Under the pieces are notes generated by a model, which had not been told where the DNA came from, did not search any database, and saw only the letters and a list, made by a program, of their open reading frames with translations. The position numbers and the translations under genes were made by a program. Source: Spirochaetaceae bacterium (GTDB taxonomy: Bacteria > Spirochaetota > Spirochaetia > Treponematales > Breznakiellaceae). From it: a DNA stretch of 5,044 nt. The stretch is taken from assembly GCA_031290205.1 (NCBI GenBank), contig JAITNZ010000100.1, positions 1 to 5,044 of the forward strand. Direction: 5' to 3'. Below, piece after piece: positions 1 through 4,876 of the stretch; within the stretch, counting starts at the first letter, position 1, and each line of letters begins with the position of its first letter.

Positions 1-136
1 ACGCGCCCGCAAGGGCGTTGTTGCGACTAATCGTTCATGGCGTGGCGCAGGACGCCCTAACACTAAGCCATATTGCAGGTTCACCTTTAGGTGAGCCTGT
101 GCGCCGCCCGCTACGTCAGAAAATTCCTCCGCAGCA

Positions 137-185
137 CAAGTGCGTGAGGGCTTTTCGACATATTGGGTGGGCGTTGCGTTTATCG
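137..185. repeat. Dispersed ~50-bp direct repeat, copy A
   Basis: It begins CAAGTGCGTGAGGGCTT and ends GCGTTTATCG. It matches copy B at 381-430 with about seven substitutions and one single-base gap (about 84% identity by eye). The two copies lie 244 bases apart in the same orientation, and weaker similarity extends a little to the left of each. Confidence 0.75.
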
Positions 186-380
186 GCTAACAGTGAAGCC
201 CTAACAGAAAAGCGCGCGGTAACCGCCGACACAGGCGGTTTAAGTCTTGCATTTAGTCAGAAAAGGGCGTTCCGAAACAGGATGCGGCGCTTCCAGCAAA
301 TGCTCGTGGCGTCGTGTATTGCAGCGAGCGCTGGCGCTTTAGCGCTTGTGCCGCGTACCTGAGATTGCCTTCCCCCTGCT

Positions 381-430
381 CAAGTGCGTGAGGGCTTCTC
401 GGACGAATTGGGAGGGCTACGCGTTTATCG
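381..430. repeat. Dispersed ~50-bp direct repeat, copy B
   Basis: Partner of copy A. The first 17 bases (CAAGTGCGTGAGGGCTT) and the last ten (GCGTTTATCG) are identical to copy A, while the middle is diverged. The frame that is open through copy A reads through most of copy B but stops just after it, so the repeat is probably not a coding domain. Confidence 0.75.
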
Positions 431-450
431 CCTGAAGTGGGGGCTATACA

Positions 451-478
451 TTGTAAACGTTTTCTATTATACTATGCT
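451..478 (+). promoter_or_regulatory. Candidate sigma-70-type promoter for pckG
   Basis: TTGTAA (451-456) and TATGCT (473-478) are separated by 16 bases in a locally AT-rich patch (TTTTCTATTATACTATGC) inside otherwise GC-rich DNA. Transcription would start near 485, giving pckG a leader of roughly 230 bases that includes the three palindromic repeats and the 22-bp duplication. Overlapping alternatives such as TATACT (468-473) lack a well-spaced -35 box. The call rests on box similarity alone. Confidence 0.4.
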
Positions 479-493
479 AGCTGACGTTTAAGA

Positions 494-542
494 GGCGCCG
501 TCAAGGACGCTTCATGCCCTCTGTTCAAATAAGAGAACGGGG
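494..542. repeat. Two-hairpin palindromic repeat, copy 1
   Basis: It starts with a GC-rich core (GGCGCCGTCAAGGACGC, imperfect palindrome GTC-AAG-GAC) and continues into a second dyad, CTGTTC (521-526) / GAACGG (535-540), with an 8-base loop and one G-T pair, ending in GGGG. The same order of core palindrome, short linker, and CCGTTC/GAACGG dyad is found in the following copies. It is the most diverged of the three copies upstream of pckG. Confidence 0.65.
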
Positions 543-583
543 CGCCACAGGCGCTTTTTGACTTCCGTTCAATGTGAGAACAG
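541..583. repeat. Two-hairpin palindromic repeat, copy 2
   Basis: The core is GCGCC-ACA-GGCGC (542-554); the second dyad is CCGTTC (565-570) / GAACAG (578-583) around AATGTGA, with one mismatch. Bases 544-584 match 615-655 of copy 3 with three differences over 41 positions, a 71-base spacing. It directly abuts copy 1. Confidence 0.85.
542..559 (+). terminator. Weak intrinsic-terminator-like hairpin in the pckG leader
   Basis: A perfect 5-bp GC stem with a 3-base loop (GCGCC-ACA-GGCGC) is followed at once by TTTTT (555-559). The stem is short for a strong terminator. It lies between the candidate promoter and pckG, so it could end transcription coming from upstream or lower read-through into pckG. 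It may also be just one member of the repeat family whose T-run is incidental: copy 3 has TTTC at the same place. Confidence 0.3.
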
Positions 584-596
584 GAGGGATGAGGGT

Positions 597-656
597 GAAA
601 GCGCCTTAGGCGCCGCCACAGGCGCTTTCTGCCTTCCGTTCAATGTGAGAACGGGG
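597..656. repeat. Two-hairpin palindromic repeat, copy 3
   Basis: It opens with the palindrome GCGCC-TTA-GGCGC (601-613), overlapping a wider inverted repeat GAAAGCGCC (597-605) / GGCGCTTTC (621-629). The second dyad is perfect: CCGTTC (636-641), loop AATGTGA, GAACGG (649-654). It lies 8 bases before the 22-bp tandem duplication at the pckG start. Confidence 0.85.
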
Positions 657-663
657 GGCGGGA

Positions 664-707
664 GATGATAGATTAATTTTTGTAAGATGATAGACTAATT
701 TTTGTAA
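664..707. repeat. 22-bp tandem duplication next to the pckG start
   Basis: Two adjoining 22-base units (664-685 and 686-707) begin GATGATAGA and end TAATTTTTGTAA. They differ at one position (T673 versus C695). The second unit runs straight into the ribosome binding site AAGGAG (706-711); after the first unit the matching bases read AAGATG, so only the second copy supplies a good site. The unit is AT-rich, in contrast to the GC-rich repeats before it and the GC-rich gene after it. Confidence 0.9.
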
Positions 708-717
708 GGAGAAAATT

Positions 718-2541
718 ATGAAACTAAGTGAATTGAAGCATGGAGCTTTGAAAAAATGGATCGAGGAGGCAGCCGCCCTGATGATGCCGGACTCGATTGA
801 GGTTTGCGACGGCACTCGCGCTGAGTACGACCGCATGATCGCGCTAATGAAGGAGGCAGGGCTCGCCACCGAGCTGAACCCGAAGAAGCTCCCCGGATGC
901 TTCCTCTTCCGCTCCGACCCGTCGGACGTTGCCCGCGTCGAAGCGCGCACCTATATCGCCTCGAAGTCGAAGGACGACGCGGGACCTACCAATAACTGGA
1001 TCGACCCCGCCGAGCTGAAAAAGACGATGAGCGCTCTCTACAAAGCATGCATGAAGGGGCGCACGATGTTCGTCATCCCCTACTCGATGGGTCCAATCGG
1101 CTCGGACATTGCGAAAATCGGCGTCGAAATTACCGATTCGCCCTACGTCGTCGCGAATATGCACATCATGGCGCGCGTGGGGACGAAAGTCCTCGACGTG
1201 CTCGGCGCGGACGGGTTCTTCGTCCCCTGCTATCATTCTATCGGCAAGCCGCTCTCCGCGGGCGAAAAGGACAACGGCACCTGGCCCTGCGCGCCGATCG
1301 ATAAAAAATACATATCCCACTTCCCCGAAACGCGCGAAATCTGGTCCTACGGCTCCGGTTACGGCGGGAACGCCCTGCTCGGCAAAAAGTGCCTCGCCCT
1401 CCGCATCGCCTCGGTTCTGGCACGGGACGAAGGCTGGCTCGCCGAACACATGCTCATCCTCAAGATTACCAACCCGCAAGGCGTGGTAAAGTATATCACC
1501 GGCGCGTTTCCCTCGGCCTGCGGCAAGACGAACCTCGCCATGTTGATTCCCACCCTCCCCGGCTGGAAGGTCGAAACAGTCGGCGACGACATCGCCTGGA
1601 TGAAATTCGGCGCGGACGGGCGGCTCTATGCCATAAACCCCGAAGCGGGCTTCTTCGGCGTCGCCCCCGGCACCAACAACGAAAGCAACCACAACGCGAT
1701 GGAATCAATCAAGCAAAACACGATTTACACGAACGTCGCCCTCACGGCGGAAAAAGATGTCTGGTGGGAAGGCATTGGCTACGATGCCCCCGGCGCGCTG
1801 ACCGACTGGAAGGGCAAACCATGGACGCAGAACAAGGCGGACAAGAATCAGGAGCCGGCGGCGCACCCCAACTCACGCTTTACCGCACCGGCAAAGCAAT
1901 GCCCGGCAATCGCCAAAGAATGGGAAGACCCCAAGGGCGTCCCCATTTCGGCATTCCTCTTCGGCGGCAGGCGCCCCAAGACGATTCCGCTGGTCAATCA
2001 GGCAAAAAGCTGGATTCACGGCGTTTTTATGGGCTCCATCGTCGGCTCGGAGGTTACCGCCGCCGCGCTCGACGTGAAGGCGGGCACCATTCGCCGCGAC
2101 CCCTTCGCTATGCTCCCCTTCTGCGGCTATCACATGGGCGATTATTTCAAACATTGGATAAAACTCGGGCAAAATCACGACGAAGCCAAGCTGCCGAAGA
2201 TTTTCTTCGTCAACTGGTTCCGCAAAGACGATGCCGGTAAGTTTATATGGCCCGGCTATGGCGAGAACTCCCGCGTCTTGGCGTGGATTTTCGACCGCTG
2301 CGACGGCAAAGGCGGCGCGGTCGAAACGCCCATCGGCACATTGCCAACACCGGACGCGATCATCCCCCCGGCAGGTGTCGGCGAACAGGACATGAAGGAA
2401 CTCCTCAAGGTCGACATCGAAGGCTGGAAAGCCGAAATCAAGGATGTGCGCGACAACCACTATCCCAAATTCGGCAGCAAACTCCCGAAGGAACTTTACA
2501 GCGAACTGGAGTCGATAGAAAAGCGACTAAATGGCGCCTAA
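718..2541 (+). CDS. pckG: Phosphoenolpyruvate carboxykinase (GTP)
   Basis: Cytosolic enzyme of the GTP-dependent family, interconverting oxaloacetate + GTP and PEP + CO2 + GDP; in fermenters it may run towards oxaloacetate. The 607 residues are full length for the family. Visible landmarks: R77 in EARTYI (substrate arginine), SGYGGNALLGKKC at 213-225 with the substrate-binding YGG and metal-ligand lysine 224, H244 in AEHML, the P-loop with the reactive cysteine, FPSACGKTN (264-272; C268, K270, T271), the metal-binding VGDDIAWM (288-295; D291), NPEAGFFGVAPGTN (307-320), GGRRP (416-420), and DPFAMLPFCGY (461-471). These separate it from the ATP-type enzyme. The ATG start follows AAGGAG by 6 bases and the N-terminus fits the family. 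The gene is visibly GC-richer than those downstream (62% in a sampled 60 bases versus 48% in the glycosyltransferase). The last codons, Gly-Ala-stop, lie in a palindromic repeat. The family and start are secure. Confidence 0.98.
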   Translation: MKLSELKHGALKKWIEEAAALMMPDSIEVCDGTRAEYDRMIALMKEAGLATELNPKKLPGCFLFRSDPSDVARVEARTYIASKSKDDAGPTNNWIDPAELKKTMSALYKACMKGRTMFVIPYSMGPIGSDIAKIGVEITDSPYVVANMHIMARVGTKVLDVLGADGFFVPCYHSIGKPLSAGEKDNGTWPCAPIDKKYISHFPETREIWSYGSGYGGNALLGKKCLALRIASVLARDEGWLAEHMLILKITNPQGVVKYITGAFPSACGKTNLAMLIPTLPGWKVETVGDDIAWMKFGADGRLYAINPEAGFFGVAPGTNNESNHNAMESIKQNTIYTNVALTAEKDVWWEGIGYDAPGALTDWKGKPWTQNKADKNQEPAAHPNSRFTAPAKQCPAIAKEWEDPKGVPISAFLFGGRRPKTIPLVNQAKSWIHGVFMGSIVGSEVTAAALDVKAGTIRRDPFAMLPFCGYHMGDYFKHWIKLGQNHDEAKLPKIFFVNWFRKDDAGKFIWPGYGENSRVLAWIFDRCDGKGGAVETPIGTLPTPDAIIPPAGVGEQDMKELLKVDIEGWKAEIKDVRDNHYPKFGSKLPKELYSELESIEKRLNGA

Positions 2542-2582
2542 GTGTCTAGGACGCTTTCAGGCGCCTTAGGCGCTTTCAGCCC
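2533..2582. repeat. Palindromic repeat, copy 4, overlapping the pckG stop
   Basis: It begins GGCGCCTAA, which supplies the last two pckG codons and the stop. Two cores are stacked: TGTCTAGGACGCTTTCAG (2544-2561) and GCGCCTTAGGCGC (2561-2573, perfect 6-bp palindrome with one central base), the latter followed by TTTCAGCC. The second CCGTTC/GAACGG dyad of copies 2 and 3 is missing or unrecognisable. As a hairpin after a stop codon it could stabilise the mRNA 3' end, but only three Ts follow, so an intrinsic terminator is not well supported. Confidence 0.7.
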
Positions 2583-2640
2583 AAGCAAACGGCACCGGCA
2601 GTCCCAACGGCGTCCGCAGGTTTGGGGCTGCTTTTGAAGA

Positions 2641-2685
2641 GGCGTCTAGGACGCTTCCTCCCTTCCGGTTGGTAAGAAAACGGGG
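2641..2685. repeat. Palindromic repeat, copy 5
   Basis: The core is GCGTC-TAG-GACGC (2642-2654, a perfect 5-bp dyad). It is followed by TTCCTCCCTTCCGGTTGG and then TAAGAAAACGGGG, which keeps the CTTCC...AACGGGG frame of copies 2 and 3 with a weaker second dyad. The closing GGGG is also the first G-run of the GGGGTAT inverted repeat. Confidence 0.7.
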
Positions 2686-2700
2686 TATGGGGTATAGGGT
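2682..2700. repeat. Left arm of a 19-bp inverted repeat built of GGGGTAT units
   Basis: It reads GGGGTATGGGGTATAGGGT and is followed by ATAGG, so it is a short run of a 7-base tandem unit. It is the reverse complement of 2829-2847 with one mismatch. The two arms enclose 128 bases. Confidence 0.9.
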
Positions 2701-2820
2701 ATAGGTTTTACTTAGGAGTATTTACATATTCCATGTAGTATAACCATAGTTCGAATTGAAGAGGGTGAAGGGTGATAGGTGAAGAATGAGCAATGAAGAA
2801 ATATTTCAAAGTGTAATCTT

Positions 2821-2847
2821 CCCTCCAAACCCCATACCCCATACCCC
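2821..2847 (-). promoter_or_regulatory. G-quadruplex motif on the minus (template) strand
   Basis: Read on the minus strand, four G-runs occur: GGGG, loop TAT, GGGG, loop TAT, GGGG, loop TTTGGA, GGG. All runs have at least three Gs and the loops are 3, 3 and 6 bases, which meets the usual intramolecular quadruplex pattern. It lies on the template strand about 20 bases before the glycosyltransferase start codon. The plus-strand left arm has only three such runs plus a GG. The pattern is certain; folding and any role are not shown. Confidence 0.55.
2829..2847. repeat. Right arm of the GGGGTAT inverted repeat
   Basis: It reads ACCCCATACCCCATACCCC, pairing with 2682-2700 at 18 of 19 positions. 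It ends 6 bases before the ribosome binding site TGAGGAG (2854-2860) of the glycosyltransferase gene, so folding of the long stem in mRNA could affect its translation. Confidence 0.9.
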
Positions 2848-2867
2848 TCTTCCTGAGGAGCAATATC

Positions 2868-4019
2868 ATGAACCCAGCCGAAGCGCGCTTACTCATCATC
2901 ATTCCTACTTATAATGAGCGGCTGAATATCGGGCGGCTGGTCGATGCTGTTTTTGCGGTTGCCCCTCCCGATGCCGCTATGCTGATTATTGACGATGGTT
3001 CCCCCGATGGAACGGCGGCTCTTGTTGAGGAAAAGCAGCAGGAGTTCCCCAACCGGATTCATCTTATCCGGCGCGAGGGGAAGCAGGGGGTGGCAACGGC
3101 GTTTTTAGGCGGATTTGCTTGGGGAATCGAGCATGGTTACGATCTGCTGCTGGCGATGGACGCTGATTTTTCGCACGACCCGCAGTATATCCCCATCATG
3201 CTCGAAAAAATACAAAGCAATGATATGGTTATCGGGTCGCGTAATGTCCCGGGCGGAAGAATCGAAAATCGCTCGATAGTAAGAAACCTCATTTCAAAGG
3301 CGGCTTCGTTTTACTGCCGGACGATACTTGGATTTCCGATACAAGATTGGACGGGCGGCTACAACCTGTTCCGCGCGGAGGTTTTTCAAAAAATCGGTCT
3401 TGCTTCAATAATGTGCCGGGGATATTCGTTTCAGATTGAGATAAAATATAAGGCAGCGCACGCGGGTTGCCGCATTGCGGAAACACCAATTGTCTTCCCC
3501 GATAGAAAATATGGTATATCTAAAATGTCGAACGCTATTCTCTTCGATGCCATGCGGGATGTTTGGATTATCAGGGGAATGTCCTGGGTATGCGAGTTTA
3601 TAAAATTCGCGCTTACAGGGGGCTTGGGGACCGTTACCAATATAGCGCTCTTCTTTATTTTGGTTGATACTTTAGGTTTTTTTGAGATCCCCGTTGCGGT
3701 TTTTAATTATTTGGTAAGCGGCACACAGAACTATATACTGAATCAGAAGTGGTCGTTCAAAGATAGAATGGGTAAAACCCCGCTTTCATGGGGGCGCTGG
3801 ATCAAGTTTTTAACCGGCTCGCTTGCAGGTCTTCTGGTAAATATTACGGTGATGGAGTTGGTAATTCATTTCTGGCGTTTGCCGGTCCATTCAAACACCG
3901 GTGAACCCTATAAATTTATTGCACAAGCCGCCGGTATTGCCGCAGGGATGATTATTAACTTTGTAATTCTGCGGGTTTTCGTATTCAAAAAACCGCGAAT
4001 GGAGGTGCATCATGTATGA
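2868..4019 (+). CDS. Polyprenyl-phosphate glycosyltransferase (family 2) fused to a GtrA membrane domain
   Basis: Predicted inner-membrane protein of 383 residues. Residues 7-235 are a GT-A fold of the dolichol-phosphate mannosyltransferase-like type: IIPTYNE (11-17), IDDGSPDGT (41-49), the metal/nucleotide-sugar motif MDADFSHDP (97-105), GSRNVPGG (123-130), and QDWTGGYNLFRA (159-170). Residues 243-375 form a GtrA-type domain with four hydrophobic segments near 243-267, 273-290, 313-336 and 350-372 and the typical NYLVSGTQNYILNQKWSF (280-297) and NFVILRVFVFK (364-374). Proteins of this design are known to load a sugar from a nucleotide donor onto undecaprenyl phosphate, with GtrA proposed to help move it across the membrane; the sugar cannot be told. 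Such fusions occur in many bacteria. The start is supported by TGAGGAG 7 bases upstream. The 3' end overlaps ptsH by 8 bases. Confidence 0.93.
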   Translation: MNPAEARLLIIIPTYNERLNIGRLVDAVFAVAPPDAAMLIIDDGSPDGTAALVEEKQQEFPNRIHLIRREGKQGVATAFLGGFAWGIEHGYDLLLAMDADFSHDPQYIPIMLEKIQSNDMVIGSRNVPGGRIENRSIVRNLISKAASFYCRTILGFPIQDWTGGYNLFRAEVFQKIGLASIMCRGYSFQIEIKYKAAHAGCRIAETPIVFPDRKYGISKMSNAILFDAMRDVWIIRGMSWVCEFIKFALTGGLGTVTNIALFFILVDTLGFFEIPVAVFNYLVSGTQNYILNQKWSFKDRMGKTPLSWGRWIKFLTGSLAGLLVNITVMELVIHFWRLPVHSNTGEPYKFIAQAAGIAAGMIINFVILRVFVFKKPRMEVHHV

Positions 4020-4278
4020 AAAAATAGTAACCGTCATTAACCGATCCGGCGTTCATGCGAGACCGTCTTCGGTGCTTGTCCAAAAAACGAAAGATTTTAA
4101 GAGTTCGATTTATTTTCAATGCGGCGATAACACCATCAACGCAAAATCCATCCTCGGTATCATCACTCTCGGCGCAACTTATGGAAGTAAAATAAAAATC
4201 ATCGCGGAGGGCGAGGATGAGGAAGCCGCCGTCAACGCCTTAGCGCATTTATTTGAAAGCAAGTTCGAAGAAGAATAA
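4012..4278 (+). CDS. ptsH: Phosphocarrier protein HPr
   Basis: Small cytosolic phosphocarrier of 88 residues, normal for HPr. The active-site motif SGVHARPSS (12-20) carries the phosphorylatable His15, and NAKSILGI (43-50) carries Ser46, the target of HPr kinase in bacteria that have it; the C-terminal half (GSKIKIIAEGEDEEAA, 58-73) also fits. In the sugar phosphotransferase system HPr passes phosphate from enzyme I to enzyme II, but treponemes are known to keep HPr and HPr kinase with an incomplete transport system, so a purely regulatory role is possible here (inference). The ATG sits inside the end of the glycosyltransferase gene (ATGTATGA overlap) behind GGAGGTG (4001-4007), so translation is probably coupled. 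No enzyme I, HPr kinase or other PTS gene is in the window, and no clear terminator follows. Confidence 0.96.
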   Translation: MYEKIVTVINRSGVHARPSSVLVQKTKDFKSSIYFQCGDNTINAKSILGIITLGATYGSKIKIIAEGEDEEAAVNALAHLFESKFEEE

Positions 4279-4352
4279 CCCTTCAGCAAACCCTTCAGCA
4301 AACCACCAACCTTGCACCCGCCCAGCGCCAATGCAAAAAATGTCTTTTTCAT
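4179..4352 (-). pseudogene. Probable remnant of a signal-peptide or lipoprotein gene, truncated into ptsH
   Basis: The minus strand has a good ribosome binding site (AGGAG, rc of 4359-4363, 6 bases from the ATG at 4352) and starts MKKTFFALALGGCKVGGLL. This looks like a short signal peptide with a possible lipobox (LGGC, Cys13). After about 25 residues, including two GLLK repeats, the frame enters the antisense strand of ptsH and becomes a serine-rich tail that stops at 4179 (57 codons). The start signals look real and the tail does not, so I read this as the 5' end of a secreted-protein gene whose body has been lost. A genuine 57-residue lipoprotein overlapping ptsH is less likely. Confidence 0.4.
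4279..4302. repeat. 12-bp perfect tandem duplication after ptsH
   Basis: CCCTTCAGCAAA occurs twice without a gap, starting right after the ptsH stop codon. On the minus strand it encodes the repeated Gly-Leu-Leu-Lys in the short signal-peptide-like frame described at 4179-4352. A 12-base unit preserves any reading frame through it. Confidence 0.9.
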
Positions 4353-4410
4353 ACTATTCTCCTCATTATTCACTAAGCAGCGAAGCTGCGACACTCACTA
4401 CCCACTGTCC

Positions 4411-4790
4411 TCAGGGCTTATACGCCGCAAGCTCGTTGTCCCAATCGGTAATGCTCGTGTTTCTCTCTCTGTCGTAGCTAAAGAAGGCTTGCAGGTAGTG
4501 GTCGCCGCCCATGTCGGCTATTTCTGCTAGTTCCATTATCTTTTTATATATCAGGTAGCGGTGATAGCCGGGGATCTGGTAGTTCGGATTGCCCCGCATG
4601 AAGCAGTCATCCGTGGCGCGCCAGTAGTAGTTACAACCCGATTCGCTGTCTGGTCATCCTGACCGCTTGGCGTGATTGTAACTGTGGTATTCGCATCTGA
4701 AAAATCAAGTCCCGCGCCGATGTTAAAGTCGAGGGCAAAAGCCGCGGTGCCAACCATAAAGCCAGTCATTAATAATACCAATCTCTTCAT
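4411..4790 (-). pseudogene. Broken, probably chimeric outer-membrane-protein gene
   Basis: It starts well: GGAGGA (rc of 4799-4804), then ATG at 4790 and MKRLVLLMTGFMVGTAAFA, a clear signal peptide with probable cleavage after Ala-Phe-Ala (residue 19). The mature start LDFNIGAGLDF resembles spirochaete beta-barrel proteins. After about residue 50 the frame loses protein-like character and stops at 4551. Another frame, open from 4653 to 4411, looks like a real C-terminus: CNYYWRATDDCFMRGNPNYQ, then an acidic helical part (YLIYKKIMELAEIADMGGD), ending ELAAYKP. It has no start of its own with a ribosome binding site. Joining the frames needs a net shift of -1 base (or +2) near 4640-4655. The C-terminal part lacks barrel strands and a terminal aromatic residue, so a fusion of two decayed genes by deletion is likelier than one frameshifted gene. 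I do not recognise the C-terminal family. Confidence 0.6.
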
Positions 4791-4815
4791 ATTGTAAATC
4801 CTCCAAAGATTTATT

Positions 4816-4864
4816 CCGCCACAGACAATGCCTAGGGCACTTTCAGCCTTGCCTTTGGTAAGCC
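4816..4864. repeat. Palindromic repeat, copy 6 (diverged)
   Basis: It holds the shared word GCCACAG (4818-4824), a core TGCC-TAG-GGCA (4829-4839), and CTTTCAGCC (4840-4848) as in copy 4. Then comes CTTGCCTTTGGTAAG, which matches the linker of copy 5. It fills the gap between the GNAT gene and the start of the broken outer-membrane-protein gene. Confidence 0.55.
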
Positions 4865-4876
4865 TTTATATCTGCG

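Larger units (their letters stand above)
1..450. other. Gene-poor, hairpin- and repeat-rich stretch
   Basis: I see no convincing gene here. A 114-codon open frame (18-362, plus) begins with TTG, lacks a well-spaced ribosome binding site, and its arginine- and serine-rich translation resembles no family I recognise; it also runs through one copy of a repeat. What the sequence does show is several inverted repeats: a 10-bp stem with loop TTTA (76-85 / 90-99, one G-T pair), a 7-bp stem AACCGCC/GGCGGTT (221-227 / 234-240), and AGCGCT/AGCGCT (327-332 / 341-346). Short words recur about 144 bases apart (GCCCTAAC at 53 and 197; GTCAGAAAA at 115 and 258), each pair bracketing one hairpin. This may be degenerate repeat DNA or a structured RNA. 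I looked for tmRNA and RNase P landmarks and found none. Confidence 0.5.
2542..2867. other. Intergenic region between pckG and the glycosyltransferase gene
   Basis: The 326 bases hold no gene. In order: palindromic repeat copy 4, a short GC-rich piece (2583-2636), copy 5, the left GGGGTAT arm, an AT-rich patch (2706-2757), a purine-rich stretch with repeated GGTGAA/GGTGAT words (2761-2800), the right arm, and the ribosome binding site of the next gene. The AT-rich patch has TTTACA (2721-2726) and a TACAT-ATTCC-ATGTA dyad (2723-2737) next to TATAAC (2739-2744). This is where a promoter for the next gene would be expected, but no pair of boxes has good spacing. Confidence 0.6.

Noticed and set aside
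18..362. 114-codon open frame as a gene
   Set aside because: It has a TTG start, no well-spaced ribosome binding site, low-complexity composition, and overlaps hairpins and a repeat copy. It is kept only as a remark in the region entry.
1..450. tmRNA or RNase P RNA
   Set aside because: The expected end motifs and conserved cores (the tRNA-like 3' end with a GGTTC loop, the GAGGAAAGTCC core) are absent on both strands.
494..656. CRISPR array
   Set aside because: Units abut or vary in spacing, differ in sequence, and are palindromic; there are no spacers of regular length and no cas genes.
844..1692. Long 282-codon open frame on the minus strand
   Set aside because: It lies wholly antisense to pckG, which has every catalytic motif of its family. 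The frame stays open because the gene is GC-rich and the antisense translation shows no recognisable domain.
1389..2240. 283-codon open frame on the plus strand
   Set aside because: It is an out-of-frame reading of pckG, rich in Arg, His and Gly, with no ribosome binding site or family resemblance.
2708..2902. 64-codon minus-strand open frame upstream of the glycosyltransferase
   Set aside because: It starts inside the glycosyltransferase gene in antisense, crosses the GGGGTAT arm and purine-rich repeats, and has no ribosome binding site.
4377..4389. GCAGC-GAA-GCTGC hairpin as a terminator for ptsH
   Set aside because: The dyad is perfect but short, lies almost 100 bases after the stop, and has no T-run on either strand.
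4411..4599. Separate 62-residue gene starting at the Met at 4599
   Set aside because: There is no ribosome binding site before it, and the protein-like frame clearly continues upstream of this Met (CNYYWRATDDCF), so it is an internal residue of a broken gene.
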